A DNA stretch of 64,000 bases, taken from Pengzhenrongella sicca. Its GTDB lineage: Bacteria; Actinomycetota; Actinomycetes; Actinomycetales; Cellulomonadaceae. Position 1 is the stretch's first letter. Every line of letters starts with the position of its first letter. This document shows positions 26,469 to 34,748 of this stretch, one piece after another. Where the stretch lies: NCBI RefSeq assembly GCF_017569225.1, contig NZ_CP071868.1, positions 868,001 through 932,000 on the forward strand. The letters are read 5' to 3'. The notes under the pieces are model-generated. The model did no database searches. It was not told the DNA's origin and worked only from the letters and a program-made list of their open reading frames with translations. The position numbers and the translations under genes are program-made.

Positions 26469-27737
26469 TCAGGGGCAGAAGGCGACGGCCGTCGTTCCGG
26501 TCGTGCTGATCTCGAGCGGGCCGTCGGAGTCGGGGATGAACGCGGACTGCCCCGGGGCGAGCTCGAGCCGCTCGTCGCCTCGAGCGAGCGTCGCGCGCCC
26601 GGCGCACGCGACGGCGATGCGTGGCCCCGACGCCGGGCCCGGGACGGCGACGGGTTCGGCGGGCCCGGCGGCAGCGCCGGTCGGCGCGCGGCAGCTCGTC
26701 CAGAGCGCGAAGCCAGGCCCGGGCGGGCGGAAGACGACCGCGCCGTCGTCGGCGGTCGGGCGCAGCCGCTGGGGCAGCCGCGGGGTGAAGTCGACGAGGC
26801 GCAGGAGCTCGCGCACGTCGACGTGCTTGGCGGTCAGGCCGGCGCGCAGGACGTTGTCCGACGGCGCCATCAGCTCGAGGCCGAGGCCGCTGACGTACGA
26901 GTGGATGGTGCCCGCGCCGATGAACACCGACTCGCCCGGCTCGATCCGCAGCTGGTTGAGGAAGAGCGTCGCGACGATCCCGACGTCGTCGGGAAAGCGG
27001 GTGGCGAGGTCGCCGACGAGCGCGTACTCGCGCCGGTCGTCGCGGCGCGCGGTCGCGACGCGCGCGACGGCGCGGACAAGGTCCCGCTGCTGCGGTCGCG
27101 CCGCGGTCAGCAGCCGGGTCACGGCCGACTCGATCGCTACCGCGGGGTCGGGTGACCGCAGGGCGTCGACGAGCGGCTGGAGCTCTGTGACCGCCAGCCC
27201 GGTCAGGAGCGCGCGGACCCGGTCGACCGGGGCGAAGCCGCAGAGCAGCTCGAAGCTGGTCAGCGCGTAGACCATCTCGGGCTTGGGCGAGTCGTCCGGG
27301 TAGGAGCGGCGCGGGTCGGTCAGCGCGATCCCCGCCGCGTTCTCGCGGCGGTGGCCGGCGGCGGCCTGCGCGCCGTCCGGGTGGACCTGCAGGGACAGCG
27401 GCTCGCCCGCGGCGAGCAGCTTGAGCAGGAAGGGCAGTCGTGCGGAGTGCATCCCGGCGCGCTCCCCGGCGTCGTCCCCGGCGTCGTCCCCGTCGTCGCC
27501 CTCGTCCTCGCCGCCGTCGTCGGCGCGCGCGCCGAGCGCCTGGCCCGGGTGCCTCGCGACGAACGCGTCGAGGCGCTCCGGCCGCCCGTCGACGTCGAGC
27601 AGGGACGGAGCGGCCGGGTGCGCCCCCATCCAGATCTCGGCGACCGGGCGCCCGTCGGGGGCCTCGCCCAGGAGCGTCGGCAGGAGGTCGACGGATCCCC
27701 ACGCGTAGCGCATCCGGGGATTGGTCAGGAGGTGCAC
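26469..27737 (-). CDS. manA: Mannose-6-phosphate isomerase, class I
   Basis: A 422-residue cupin enzyme that interconverts mannose-6-P and fructose-6-P. The zinc ligands are visible in LQVHPD, the Glu of PKPEMVYAL and the His of GAGTIHSYVSG. The catalytic Arg stretch near NVLRAGLTAKHVD is present. Between about residues 70 and 95 there is an acidic insertion (DDGGEDEGDDGDDAGDDAGE) built from GTC/GTCC-like repeats, unusual for the family. The start may be GTG 27737, eight bases after the GH130 stop, or the internal ATG of MRYAWG. It feeds mannose released by GH130 into glycolysis. Confidence 0.93.
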   Translation of the reverse strand: MHLLTNPRMRYAWGSVDLLPTLLGEAPDGRPVAEIWMGAHPAAPSLLDVDGRPERLDAFVARHPGQALGARADDGGEDEGDDGDDAGDDAGERAGMHSARLPFLLKLLAAGEPLSLQVHPDGAQAAAGHRRENAAGIALTDPRRSYPDDSPKPEMVYALTSFELLCGFAPVDRVRALLTGLAVTELQPLVDALRSPDPAVAIESAVTRLLTAARPQQRDLVRAVARVATARRDDRREYALVGDLATRFPDDVGIVATLFLNQLRIEPGESVFIGAGTIHSYVSGLGLELMAPSDNVLRAGLTAKHVDVRELLRLVDFTPRLPQRLRPTADDGAVVFRPPGPGFALWTSCRAPTGAAAGPAEPVAVPGPASGPRIAVACAGRATLARGDERLELAPGQSAFIPDSDGPLEISTTGTTAVAFCP

Positions 27738-27744
27738 GGGCGGG

Positions 27745-28860
27745 TCAGCCGGCCGACTCGGGCGCGATCGGGTCGAACCGGTCCAGCCGGGCGACCCCGA
27801 TGTTGCTGTCCGCCATGCCGTAGAAGACGTAGTGCACGCCGTCGACCTCCTCGATCGCCGTGGGGAACACGACGTTCGGCACCGTCCCGGAGGTCTCCGC
27901 CTCCGTCTGGGGCGCGAGGATCGGCTCGCTCGTGCGCGCGAGAACCCTGGCCGGGTTTGCGGCGTCGAGGATCATCGCGCCCGCGGCGTAGTTGACCCCC
28001 TGCTGCTGGTCGCTGCCCTTGGCCAGGACGCCGCGCACGCCGTGGTGCACGAGCAGCCAGCCCTCCGGCACCCGGATCGGGGCCGGGCCGGCGCCGATCT
28101 TCAGCTCCTCGAACTCGTGCACCGGCATCGCGACGAGCGTGCTCGTGTGCTGGTTCACGAGGTTGGCGATGTCCGCGGTCACGTCCGCGACCGAGACGTA
28201 CGAGATCCAGATCCCCGGGCGCTCGTCGGTGACCCCGGCGGGCAGGTGCACCCCCTCGCCCTCGCGGACCCAGCTGAGGTCCCACATCGGCCGGTGCAGC
28301 AGCGCGAACGAGGGCTCGCCGTCCGGGCCCGGCACGGGCTCGGGGAAGATCACGACGTCCTTGTTCGGGAACAGGTTCAGGTCGAGGTCCAGCTCGGGCT
28401 GGTAGACGAAGTGGAGCGGCCCGAGCCGGCGCCAGTCGCGCAGGTCGGCCGAGACGGTAAGCGCCGGCCGCGGGCCCATCGGGCCGTACGCGACGTAGGA
28501 CATCACGTGCAGGCCGAGGGCCTCGACCCAGGTCACGCGGGGATCCTCGGTGCCGGCCGTGGCCGTGCCGCGCTCCCAGCCGGCGTCGGGGGCGAGGACG
28601 ACGCCCTCGCGCTCGACGGCCACGGGCACGCCGTCGGCCAGGACGACCTTCGCGATCCCCACGCGGGAGACGTTGCCGCGGGCGACCAGCCGGGGCAGCA
28701 GGTACAGGGTCCCGTCGGGGGTGTGGCCGCTGCCGGGGTTCAGCACTCCCTCGGCCTCGAGCTCGTTGCCCGGATCCGGGGTCATGATGACCCCGACCCG
28801 GGTCAGGGTGTACGGGACGTCGTTCGTGACGTGCTGGTGCACGAGGTTTGCGGTGCTCAC
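27745..28860 (-). CDS. GH130 family beta-mannoside phosphorylase or hydrolase
   Basis: A 371-residue five-bladed beta-propeller enzyme without a signal peptide, so it works in the cytosol. GVLNPGSGHTPDGTLYLLPR and the acid residue in GTEDPRVTWV are family hallmarks, as is the later NVVFPTAIEEVDGVHYVFYGMADSNIGVA. Family members split beta-mannosides by phosphate (giving mannose-1-P) or by water. Which type this is cannot be told without checking phosphate-binding residues. It lies five bases after the permease stop in a sugar-uptake operon, which suggests imported manno-oligosaccharides as substrate. Confidence 0.88.
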   Translation of the reverse strand: MSTANLVHQHVTNDVPYTLTRVGVIMTPDPGNELEAEGVLNPGSGHTPDGTLYLLPRLVARGNVSRVGIAKVVLADGVPVAVEREGVVLAPDAGWERGTATAGTEDPRVTWVEALGLHVMSYVAYGPMGPRPALTVSADLRDWRRLGPLHFVYQPELDLDLNLFPNKDVVIFPEPVPGPDGEPSFALLHRPMWDLSWVREGEGVHLPAGVTDERPGIWISYVSVADVTADIANLVNQHTSTLVAMPVHEFEELKIGAGPAPIRVPEGWLLVHHGVRGVLAKGSDQQQGVNYAAGAMILDAANPARVLARTSEPILAPQTEAETSGTVPNVVFPTAIEEVDGVHYVFYGMADSNIGVARLDRFDPIAPESAG

Positions 28861-28864
28861 AGGG

Positions 28865-29770
28865 TTAGCCCTTCACTCCGGTGGAGGCGTCAGTCGCTTT
28901 GAAATGACGCTGGAAGATGATGAACAGCGCGACGGCCGGGACCGCGAGAACGGTGGAGCCGGCCAGGATGGCCCCGATCGCGTTGGGGTGGAACGCCGCG
29001 CCGGTCTGGGTGAAGTTGGCGATCGCGACGGCGAGCGGCTGCAGGCTCTGCTCCTTCGTGATGAGGAAGGGCCACAGGAACTCGTTCCACGGGCCGAGGA
29101 ACGTCACGAGCGCCGCGGTGAGGATCGCTGGGCGCACGAGCGGCACGGCGATCGACCGCAGGATCCGGAACTCGCCGGCGCCGTCGATCCTGGCGGCGTC
29201 GAACATCTCGCGCGGGACCTGCAGGAAGAACTGCCGGAAGATCAGGACCGCGACCGAGTTGATCGCGAACGGCAGGATCATCCCGAGGTAGGTGTCGCCG
29301 AGCCCGAACCCGCGCACCAGCAGCACGTACAGCGGCACCATGAGGAGCTGGAACGGCACCGCCTGCAGGAGCAGCACGATGGCGAAGAGCAGGCCGCGGC
29401 CGCGGAAGCTCAGGGTCGCGAGCGCGTAGCCCGCGAGGATCCCGAAGAACAGCGTGCACAGCACGACGGCGCCGGTGAAGATCCCCGAGTTGAGCAGCGA
29501 GCGGCCGAGATCGATCGAGGCGTTGATGTCGATGAAGTTGTCGAGCGTCAGGTTCGACGGCCACGGGATCGCGCCGCTGAGCGACGGGTCCCGCTTGGTC
29601 TGCAGGGCCCCGACGATCATGTAGTAGAAGGGGAAGAGGAAGACGACCGCGCCGAGCAGCAGGAAGAACATCGGCAGGATGCGGCGCCAGAGCGGGGTGC
29701 GCGGCTCGCTCGGGGTGACCGGTGTCGCCGAAGCGGTTGGGGTGCTCGTGGTGCGGGGGTTCTCGGGCAT
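28865..29770 (-). CDS. Carbohydrate ABC transporter permease (MalG-type)
   Basis: A 301-residue inner-membrane permease with six helices and the EAA loop PREMFDAARIDGAGEFRILRSIAVPLVRPA. The Thr/Pro-rich N-terminal tail of 30 residues precedes TM1 (ILPMFFLLLGAVVFLFPFYYMIVG). It pairs with the MalF-type permease three bases upstream. No ATPase gene is in the locus, so a shared MsiK-type ATPase probably drives it, as is usual for actinomycete sugar transporters. Confidence 0.94.
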   Translation of the reverse strand: MPENPRTTSTPTASATPVTPSEPRTPLWRRILPMFFLLLGAVVFLFPFYYMIVGALQTKRDPSLSGAIPWPSNLTLDNFIDINASIDLGRSLLNSGIFTGAVVLCTLFFGILAGYALATLSFRGRGLLFAIVLLLQAVPFQLLMVPLYVLLVRGFGLGDTYLGMILPFAINSVAVLIFRQFFLQVPREMFDAARIDGAGEFRILRSIAVPLVRPAILTAALVTFLGPWNEFLWPFLITKEQSLQPLAVAIANFTQTGAAFHPNAIGAILAGSTVLAVPAVALFIIFQRHFKATDASTGVKG

Positions 29771-29772
29771 GG

Positions 29773-30735
29773 TCAGTCCCTCTCCGTGACCTTGCGGCTG
29801 ACGTAGGTGATGGCCAGGACGGCGATCACGAGCAGGACGCCGATCGCGGACGCGACGTCCGGATTGCCCTGCTGGATGCCCTGCTGGTAGAGCAGGAACA
29901 CGGGCGTCGTCGAGGCGCCGTTCGGGCCGCCGCCGCCCGTGAGCAGGTACGGCTCGGTGAACAGGTTCGCGCCCGTGATGATCGCTAGCAGCACGACGAG
30001 CGTCGTCGCCGGCCGGACCGCCGGAATCGTGACCGTGCGGAAGCACTGCCAGCGGTTCGCGCCGTCCATCGCGGCCGCCTCGTTGAGCTCCTTCGGCACG
30101 TTCTGGAGCGCGGCGAGGAAGAGCAGGATGAAGAAGCCCAGCTGCTTCCAGGTCACGTAGATCGCGATCGACGGCATCGCCCACGCCTTGCTGACCAGCC
30201 ACGACGGGTCGGGTGCAAGCGGGCCGAGGATCTGGTTGACGATCCCGGTGGAGTTGAACATGAACATCCACACGGTGACCATCGCGACGCTCGCCGCGAC
30301 GTACGGCACGTAGTAGGACACGCGCAGGAAGCCGCGCCAGTGCAGCACGGAGTTGAGCGCGGTCGCGAGCAGGAGGGAGATCACGACGGTGAGCGGGACG
30401 TTGATGACCAGGAACTCCGCGACGTGCAGGAACGACGCGCGGATGTCGGGGTCGGACAGCACCGTCACGTAGTTGTCGAAGCCGACGAACGGCGTCGGGA
30501 CATCCACCCCGGGTGCGGTGAAGAAGAAGTCGTGGAACGACATCCACACGCCGAAGCCGATCGGGTAGAGGAAGATCGCGGCGACGAAGACCGCGTACGG
30601 CGCCGTGAGCAGCAGCCCGACGGGGTGCCGCCCGAGCAGGCGCTCGAGCCGGCTCCGGCGCCGCCCGCGGGGCGCGGCCGAGGACGCGATGCGCCCCGAG
30701 CCCCGCGCCCCGCGCTGTCGCGTGTCCTGCGACAT
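29773..30735 (-). CDS. Carbohydrate ABC transporter permease (MalF-type)
   Basis: A 320-residue permease with an Arg-rich cytoplasmic start, six helices and the EAA motif PKELNEAAAMDGANRWQCFRTVTIPAVRP. The first helix leads into FLYPIGFGVWMSFHDF, a typical MalF-family beginning. It is encoded 12 bases after the binding protein and three bases before the MalG-type partner. Confidence 0.94.
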   Translation of the reverse strand: MSQDTRQRGARGSGRIASSAAPRGRRRSRLERLLGRHPVGLLLTAPYAVFVAAIFLYPIGFGVWMSFHDFFFTAPGVDVPTPFVGFDNYVTVLSDPDIRASFLHVAEFLVINVPLTVVISLLLATALNSVLHWRGFLRVSYYVPYVAASVAMVTVWMFMFNSTGIVNQILGPLAPDPSWLVSKAWAMPSIAIYVTWKQLGFFILLFLAALQNVPKELNEAAAMDGANRWQCFRTVTIPAVRPATTLVVLLAIITGANLFTEPYLLTGGGGPNGASTTPVFLLYQQGIQQGNPDVASAIGVLLVIAVLAITYVSRKVTERD

Positions 30736-30747
30736 GGCGGTGACCTC

Positions 30748-32040
30748 CTAGTCCTTGGCGACGAGCGTGTCGATGGCCGTCGCGGCGTCCTGCAGCGAGG
30801 CCTCGATCGGGTCCTCGCCGAAGATCACCGAGGACGTCCAGGCGTCCCGGAACGTCTGCCAGGCCTCGACCGAGTTCGACACGTTCGGCACGTCGACAGT
30901 CCGGTTCGCCTGGTCGGCGAACGTCGTGTAGTCCGGGTTCGCCGCGAAGTAGTCCGGGTAGGTGTCCGTCAGGTTCGCGCGCAGGGGCATCTGCCCGGTG
31001 CTCTCGAGCAGCGCGCCGTCCTGCTCCTCGCTGGTCGAGAACTTGAGGAACTCCCAGGCGGTGGCCTGGTTCTCGCAGGAGCTGTACATGCCGACGTTCT
31101 TCGAGTCCGCGAAGGTGTACGTCTCGGCGGGGTCGGTGCCGGCCGAGGTGGGCACCGCGGCGACGCCCCAGTCGAGGTCGCCGTAGGACTCGATCGCCCA
31201 CGGACCGGCGCTCGCGATCGCGGTCACGCCGTCGGCGAAGGCGTCGCCCGTGTAGGGCTCGTTGCCGGCAATCTTCTCGTCGTAGATCGTCCGCCAGAAG
31301 GTGGCGACCGCTTCGCCCTCGGTGTCGGCGAACGTCGAGGCGCCGTCCTCGACCAGCAGGGAGCCCTGCGACTCGGCCGCGTAGAGCGGGTAGAAGTCGA
31401 ACCACGACTGGTAGAACTCGGACGCGGGGGACGGGTAGATCGCGTACTGGGCGGCGCCGGACTCAACAATGGTGCGTGAGGTCGCAAGGAATTCCTCGTA
31501 CGTCGCCAGCGGCGGGTTCTCCGGGTCGATTCCCGCGGCGCTCATGATTGTCTTGTTGTAGAAGAACATCACCGGGTTGGATTTCCACGGCATTTGGTAG
31601 TAGTCGCCGTCGGCGGAGGCGTACTGGGAGGCGGCCTCGCCCGTGCGGGCCTCGATGTACTCGGCCCCGTCGGGGAAGCTCGACAGGTTGACCAGGCCGC
31701 CTTGCTTCTGAAACGCGGGCACCGCGACCGGCGCCGTGTTGTAGATCAGGCACGGCGTGTTGCCCGCCGTGATGGCGGCCCCGATGACCTCCTCCGACGA
31801 CCGCCCGGCGGGGATCTCCTGGCCGGTGACCTGCTCGTCGGGGTGGTCCGCGTTCCACGCGGTGACGACGGCCTCGCCCCACGCGACCTCGTTGGGGTTG
31901 TTCGAGTACCAGATCTTGATCGGGCCCGAGGCCCCGGCGGAGTCGGCTCCGGAGTCGGACGAGCCGGTCCCTGTGCCGCACGCGGCGAGCAGGCTTGCCC
32001 CCGCGATGGTCGCGGTCAGAATGACTGCTGGACGCTTCAT
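30748..32040 (-). CDS. Carbohydrate ABC transporter substrate-binding lipoprotein
   Basis: A 430-residue family-1 extracellular solute-binding protein. The signal peptide ends in the lipobox LLAACG and a Ser/Gly-rich linker follows. The mature part begins IKIWYSNNPNEVAWGEAVVTAWNADHPDE, typical of sugar-binding proteins, and contains many aromatic residues for ring stacking. The locus context suggests manno-oligosaccharides as ligand (inference). ATG 32040 precedes the signal peptide. It starts the transport part of the operon, 117 bp after lacI. Confidence 0.93.
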   Translation of the reverse strand: MKRPAVILTATIAGASLLAACGTGTGSSDSGADSAGASGPIKIWYSNNPNEVAWGEAVVTAWNADHPDEQVTGQEIPAGRSSEEVIGAAITAGNTPCLIYNTAPVAVPAFQKQGGLVNLSSFPDGAEYIEARTGEAASQYASADGDYYQMPWKSNPVMFFYNKTIMSAAGIDPENPPLATYEEFLATSRTIVESGAAQYAIYPSPASEFYQSWFDFYPLYAAESQGSLLVEDGASTFADTEGEAVATFWRTIYDEKIAGNEPYTGDAFADGVTAIASAGPWAIESYGDLDWGVAAVPTSAGTDPAETYTFADSKNVGMYSSCENQATAWEFLKFSTSEEQDGALLESTGQMPLRANLTDTYPDYFAANPDYTTFADQANRTVDVPNVSNSVEAWQTFRDAWTSSVIFGEDPIEASLQDAATAIDTLVAKD

Positions 32041-32101
32041 TGCGCACCTCTTCTGTGACGGGTTCTTGCGAGTGGGTCGTTCGTGCGAGCGGGTCATGCG
32101 T

Positions 32102-32160
32102 CGTGCGGTGCAGGGCAGTGGCTACGTGCAGTGCAGTGGCTTCGTGCGGTGCGGTGGTCA
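32102..32160. repeat. Tandem repeat ending on the lacI stop codon
   Basis: Three units begin CGTGC: 32102-32124 (23 bp), 32125-32142 (CGTGCAGTGCAGTGGCTT) and 32143-32160 (CGTGCGGTGCGGTGGTCA). The last one ends exactly on TCA, the stop codon of the minus-strand lacI gene. The repeat occupies half of the lacI to binding-protein spacer. Confidence 0.75.
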
Positions 32161-33276
32161 GCGGCCCGGGTCCGCGCGCGCCGCGGCGGAGCCGCGGATC
32201 ACGAGCCGGGCGGGGGGCAGGGTGTGCTCGGCGGAGCTGTCGCCCGTGCGCAGGAGCTCTAGCAGGGCCTCGGCCGCGGTCCGTCCCCAGGTGAACGAGT
32301 CCGAGTGGATCGTCGTCAGGGGTGGACTGACGTGCGCGGAGAGCTCGGAGTCCTCGAACCCGATGACCGACAGGTCCCGCGGGACGTGGAGCCCCGCCTG
32401 CTGGGCCGCCACGATCCCGGCGATCGCCATCGAGTCGTTGCCGTAGAGGATGGCGGTCGGCCGCGTCGCGACGGTCAGGCCGAGCACCGTGGTCGTGGCG
32501 AGCGCCCCGCCCGCGGCCGAGAAGTCGGTCTCGACGAAGACGCCCGCCGGCAGCCCGTGGCTCTCGAGGGCCTCCTGCCAGGCGAGCCGACGGCGGGTGG
32601 TGTGCAGGTAGAGCTCGGGGCCGCCGACGTAGGCGATGTGCTCGTGCCCGAGCCCGACGAGGTACTCGACCGCGGCCGCGGTGCCCGCGAGGTCGTCGAG
32701 GACGACGGCGGGAAAGGGCGACGGCCCGTCGAGCCGGTTGAGGGTGACGGCGGGCAGGCCGAGCTGCGTGAGCAGGTCGATCCGAGGATCGTCGTGGCGA
32801 ACGTCGGTGAGGACGACGCCGTCGACGCGGCCCTGGTCGTGCAGCCGGCGGTAGGCGGCCTCCTCGAGCTCGGGGCCGTCGACGAAGCGCAGGAGCAGGG
32901 ACCGGTCGAGCTCCGCGAGCGCCGACTCGAACCCGCCGATGAATGGGGCGAAGAACGGGTCGGAGCCCAGCGTCTCCGGCCCCCGCGCGAAGACGAGGCC
33001 GAGGGCGTAGGCCTGCGAGGTCGACAGCGAGCGCGCCCGGCGGCTCGGGGTCCAGCCCAGGGTCTCGGCCGCCGCGAGCACGCGCTCGCGGGTGGCGTCG
33101 GCGACGTTCGTCCGACCGTTGACGACGAAGGAGACGGTCGCCTTGGAGGTGCCCGCGAGCCGGGCCACGTCGGTGATCGTGGGCTGGCGCGGGCGGGGCG
33201 GCGTGGGGTCTGGCGGTGGTCGCATCTGCGGTGTCCCTGGCGAGGTTCGGTGGTCGACGGCGTCGTCGTCCTTCAT
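32158..33276 (-). CDS. LacI-family transcriptional regulator
   Basis: A 372-residue repressor. The DNA-binding headpiece is PTITDVARLAGTSKATVSFVVNGRTNVADATRERVLAAAETLGW, followed by a periplasmic-binding-protein-like sensor domain (VIGFEDSELSAHVSPPLTTI near the end). ATG 33276 is chosen because GGAGG lies five bases before it. An internal ATG 51 bases later would drop the 17-residue acidic/polar lead. It heads the glycan-uptake operon and should respond to a mono- or oligosaccharide. A perfect operator-like palindrome (AAACCGGTTT) lies 39 bp upstream. Confidence 0.92.
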   Translation of the reverse strand: MKDDDAVDHRTSPGTPQMRPPPDPTPPRPRQPTITDVARLAGTSKATVSFVVNGRTNVADATRERVLAAAETLGWTPSRRARSLSTSQAYALGLVFARGPETLGSDPFFAPFIGGFESALAELDRSLLLRFVDGPELEEAAYRRLHDQGRVDGVVLTDVRHDDPRIDLLTQLGLPAVTLNRLDGPSPFPAVVLDDLAGTAAAVEYLVGLGHEHIAYVGGPELYLHTTRRRLAWQEALESHGLPAGVFVETDFSAAGGALATTTVLGLTVATRPTAILYGNDSMAIAGIVAAQQAGLHVPRDLSVIGFEDSELSAHVSPPLTTIHSDSFTWGRTAAEALLELLRTGDSSAEHTLPPARLVIRGSAAARADPGR

Positions 33277-33315
33277 TCGCCTCCATTGAGTGAACGCGAC
33301 AGGTGGCGTTCTGTC

Positions 33316-33325
33316 AAACCGGTTT
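33316..33325. promoter_or_regulatory. LacI-type operator AAACCGGTTT
   Basis: AAACCGGTTT is a perfect 10-bp palindrome with the central CG typical of LacI-family sites. It lies between lacI and the divergent dehydrogenase-like gene, 39 bp before the lacI start. No second copy is seen in front of the binding-protein gene. Confidence 0.7.
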
Positions 33326-33512
33326 AGGTCCGACCGGATCAATCGTCCCGACCAGCCGCACGTGGGCGCGACACAATGCCGCTTCGGTAGGAGCTGTGGA
33401 TTGTCGGGGCGGTCGCGGGAATCCGCAACCCGGCGTACTCCCGCGCAGGTGGGACGGGCTCTGCGCCGCGTGGGCGAAGGCCCGGCGTGCGATCGACGTC
33501 CCATTGCCCCAG

Positions 33513-33518
33513 TAAGGT
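33513..33518 (+). promoter_or_regulatory. Leaderless -10 box TAAGGT
   Basis: TAAGGT ends six bases before ATG 33525, the spacing expected when transcription begins at the A of the start codon. No ribosome site is present. Confidence 0.6.
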
Positions 33519-33524
33519 GCACCC

Positions 33525-34688
33525 ATGGCCGAGCTGAGCATCGGAGTCATCGCCGCCTCGCGCAAAGAGGACGAGCGGCGCCTCCCGATCCACCCCCTGC
33601 ACGTCGAGCGCATCGACCCGAGCCTGCGCGCCCGGATCTTCCTCGAGAACGGCTACGGCGAGCGGTTCGGCGTCGGCGACGAGCAGCTCGAGCCGCTCGT
33701 GGGCGGGATGCGCTCGCGCGAGCAGCTCGTCGCCCAGTGCGACGTCATCCTGCTCGCCAAGCCGTTGGCGGCCGACGTCGCGGGGCTGCGCGAGGGGCAG
33801 GTGCTCTGGGGCTGGCCGCACTGCGTCCAGGACCGCGAGCTCACCCAGCTGGCCATCGACCGGCGGCTGACCCTGATCGCGTTCGAGGCGATGAACTACT
33901 GGACCTCGGACGGTTCGTTCAACCTGCACGTGTTCCACAAGAACAACGAGCTCGCGGGCTACGCGTCGGTGGTCCACGCGCTCGGCCTGATCGGCGTGAC
34001 TGGGGAGTACGGGCGCCGGCTGCGGGCCGCGGTGATCGGGTTCGGGGCGACCGGCCGGGGCGCGGTGACCGCGCTCAACGCGCACGGGATCTACGACGTC
34101 GACGTCCTGACCCACCGCAGCGTGACCGCCGTCGAGTCGCCGATCCACTCGGCGCGCATGATCCACTTCGAGCACGACGAGGGCGACGCGCCGGACGCCT
34201 TCGCGCTGACCCCCGACGGTCGGGTGCCGCTCGCGGGCTTCCTCGCGGAGCACGACGTCATCGTCAACTGCGTCCTGCAGGATCCCAACGCGCCGCTGAC
34301 CTTTCTCTCCGAGAGCGACCTGCCCAAGGTCTCCGCCGGCAGCCTCATCATCGACGTCTCGTGCGACGAGGGCATGGGCTTCGCCTGGTCCCGGCCGACG
34401 ACGTTCCGGGAGCCGATGTTCGTGATCGGCGACAACGTGCACTACTACGGCGTCGATCACAGCCCGTCGTACCTGTGGAACTCCGCGACCTGGGAGATCA
34501 GCGAGGCGTTGCTGACCCAGCTTGGTGCGGTGCTCGGCGGCCCCGCCACCTGGGACGCGACCGAGACCATTCGGCGGGCGATCGAGATTCGCGACGGCGT
34601 CGTCGTGAACCCGGCGATCCTCGCGTTCCAGGGGCGCGCGGCCCGGTACCCGCACGCGGTGGGGTCGACCGAGGCGGCGACCAGCTAA
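33525..34688 (+). CDS. N5-(carboxyethyl)ornithine synthase-like / alanine dehydrogenase-family enzyme
   Basis: A 387-residue two-domain dehydrogenase. The N-terminal half begins IGVIAASRKEDERRLPIHPLHVE, like alanine dehydrogenase and N5-carboxyethylornithine synthase. The NAD(P) site is AAVIGFGATGRGAVTALNAHG. Length and the late DNVHYYGVDHSPSYLWNSATWEIS block fit the carboxyethylornithine synthase branch, which joins pyruvate to the side-chain amine of ornithine or lysine by reductive amination. The exact substrate is not certain. It appears leaderless and stands alone. Confidence 0.65.
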   Translation: MAELSIGVIAASRKEDERRLPIHPLHVERIDPSLRARIFLENGYGERFGVGDEQLEPLVGGMRSREQLVAQCDVILLAKPLAADVAGLREGQVLWGWPHCVQDRELTQLAIDRRLTLIAFEAMNYWTSDGSFNLHVFHKNNELAGYASVVHALGLIGVTGEYGRRLRAAVIGFGATGRGAVTALNAHGIYDVDVLTHRSVTAVESPIHSARMIHFEHDEGDAPDAFALTPDGRVPLAGFLAEHDVIVNCVLQDPNAPLTFLSESDLPKVSAGSLIIDVSCDEGMGFAWSRPTTFREPMFVIGDNVHYYGVDHSPSYLWNSATWEISEALLTQLGAVLGGPATWDATETIRRAIEIRDGVVVNPAILAFQGRAARYPHAVGSTEAATS

Positions 34689-34696
34689 ACCCGACA

Positions 34697-34717
34697 GAAG
34701 GGGACATTGGTCCCTTC
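34697..34717 (+). terminator. Hairpin after the dehydrogenase-like gene
   Basis: GAAGGGGAC and GTCCCTTC form an eight-pair stem with one bulged G and a four-base loop, nine bases past the stop codon. There is no T-run, as is common for terminators in GC-rich actinomycetes. Confidence 0.5.
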
Positions 34718-34748
34718 AGCTCGGGCCGTGCCGACGATTGCATGAGGC

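Noticed and set aside
24289-33276. Horizontal transfer of the glycan locus
   Set aside because: GC content, codon use and overlap style match the flanking genes, and no integrase, tRNA or direct repeats border it.
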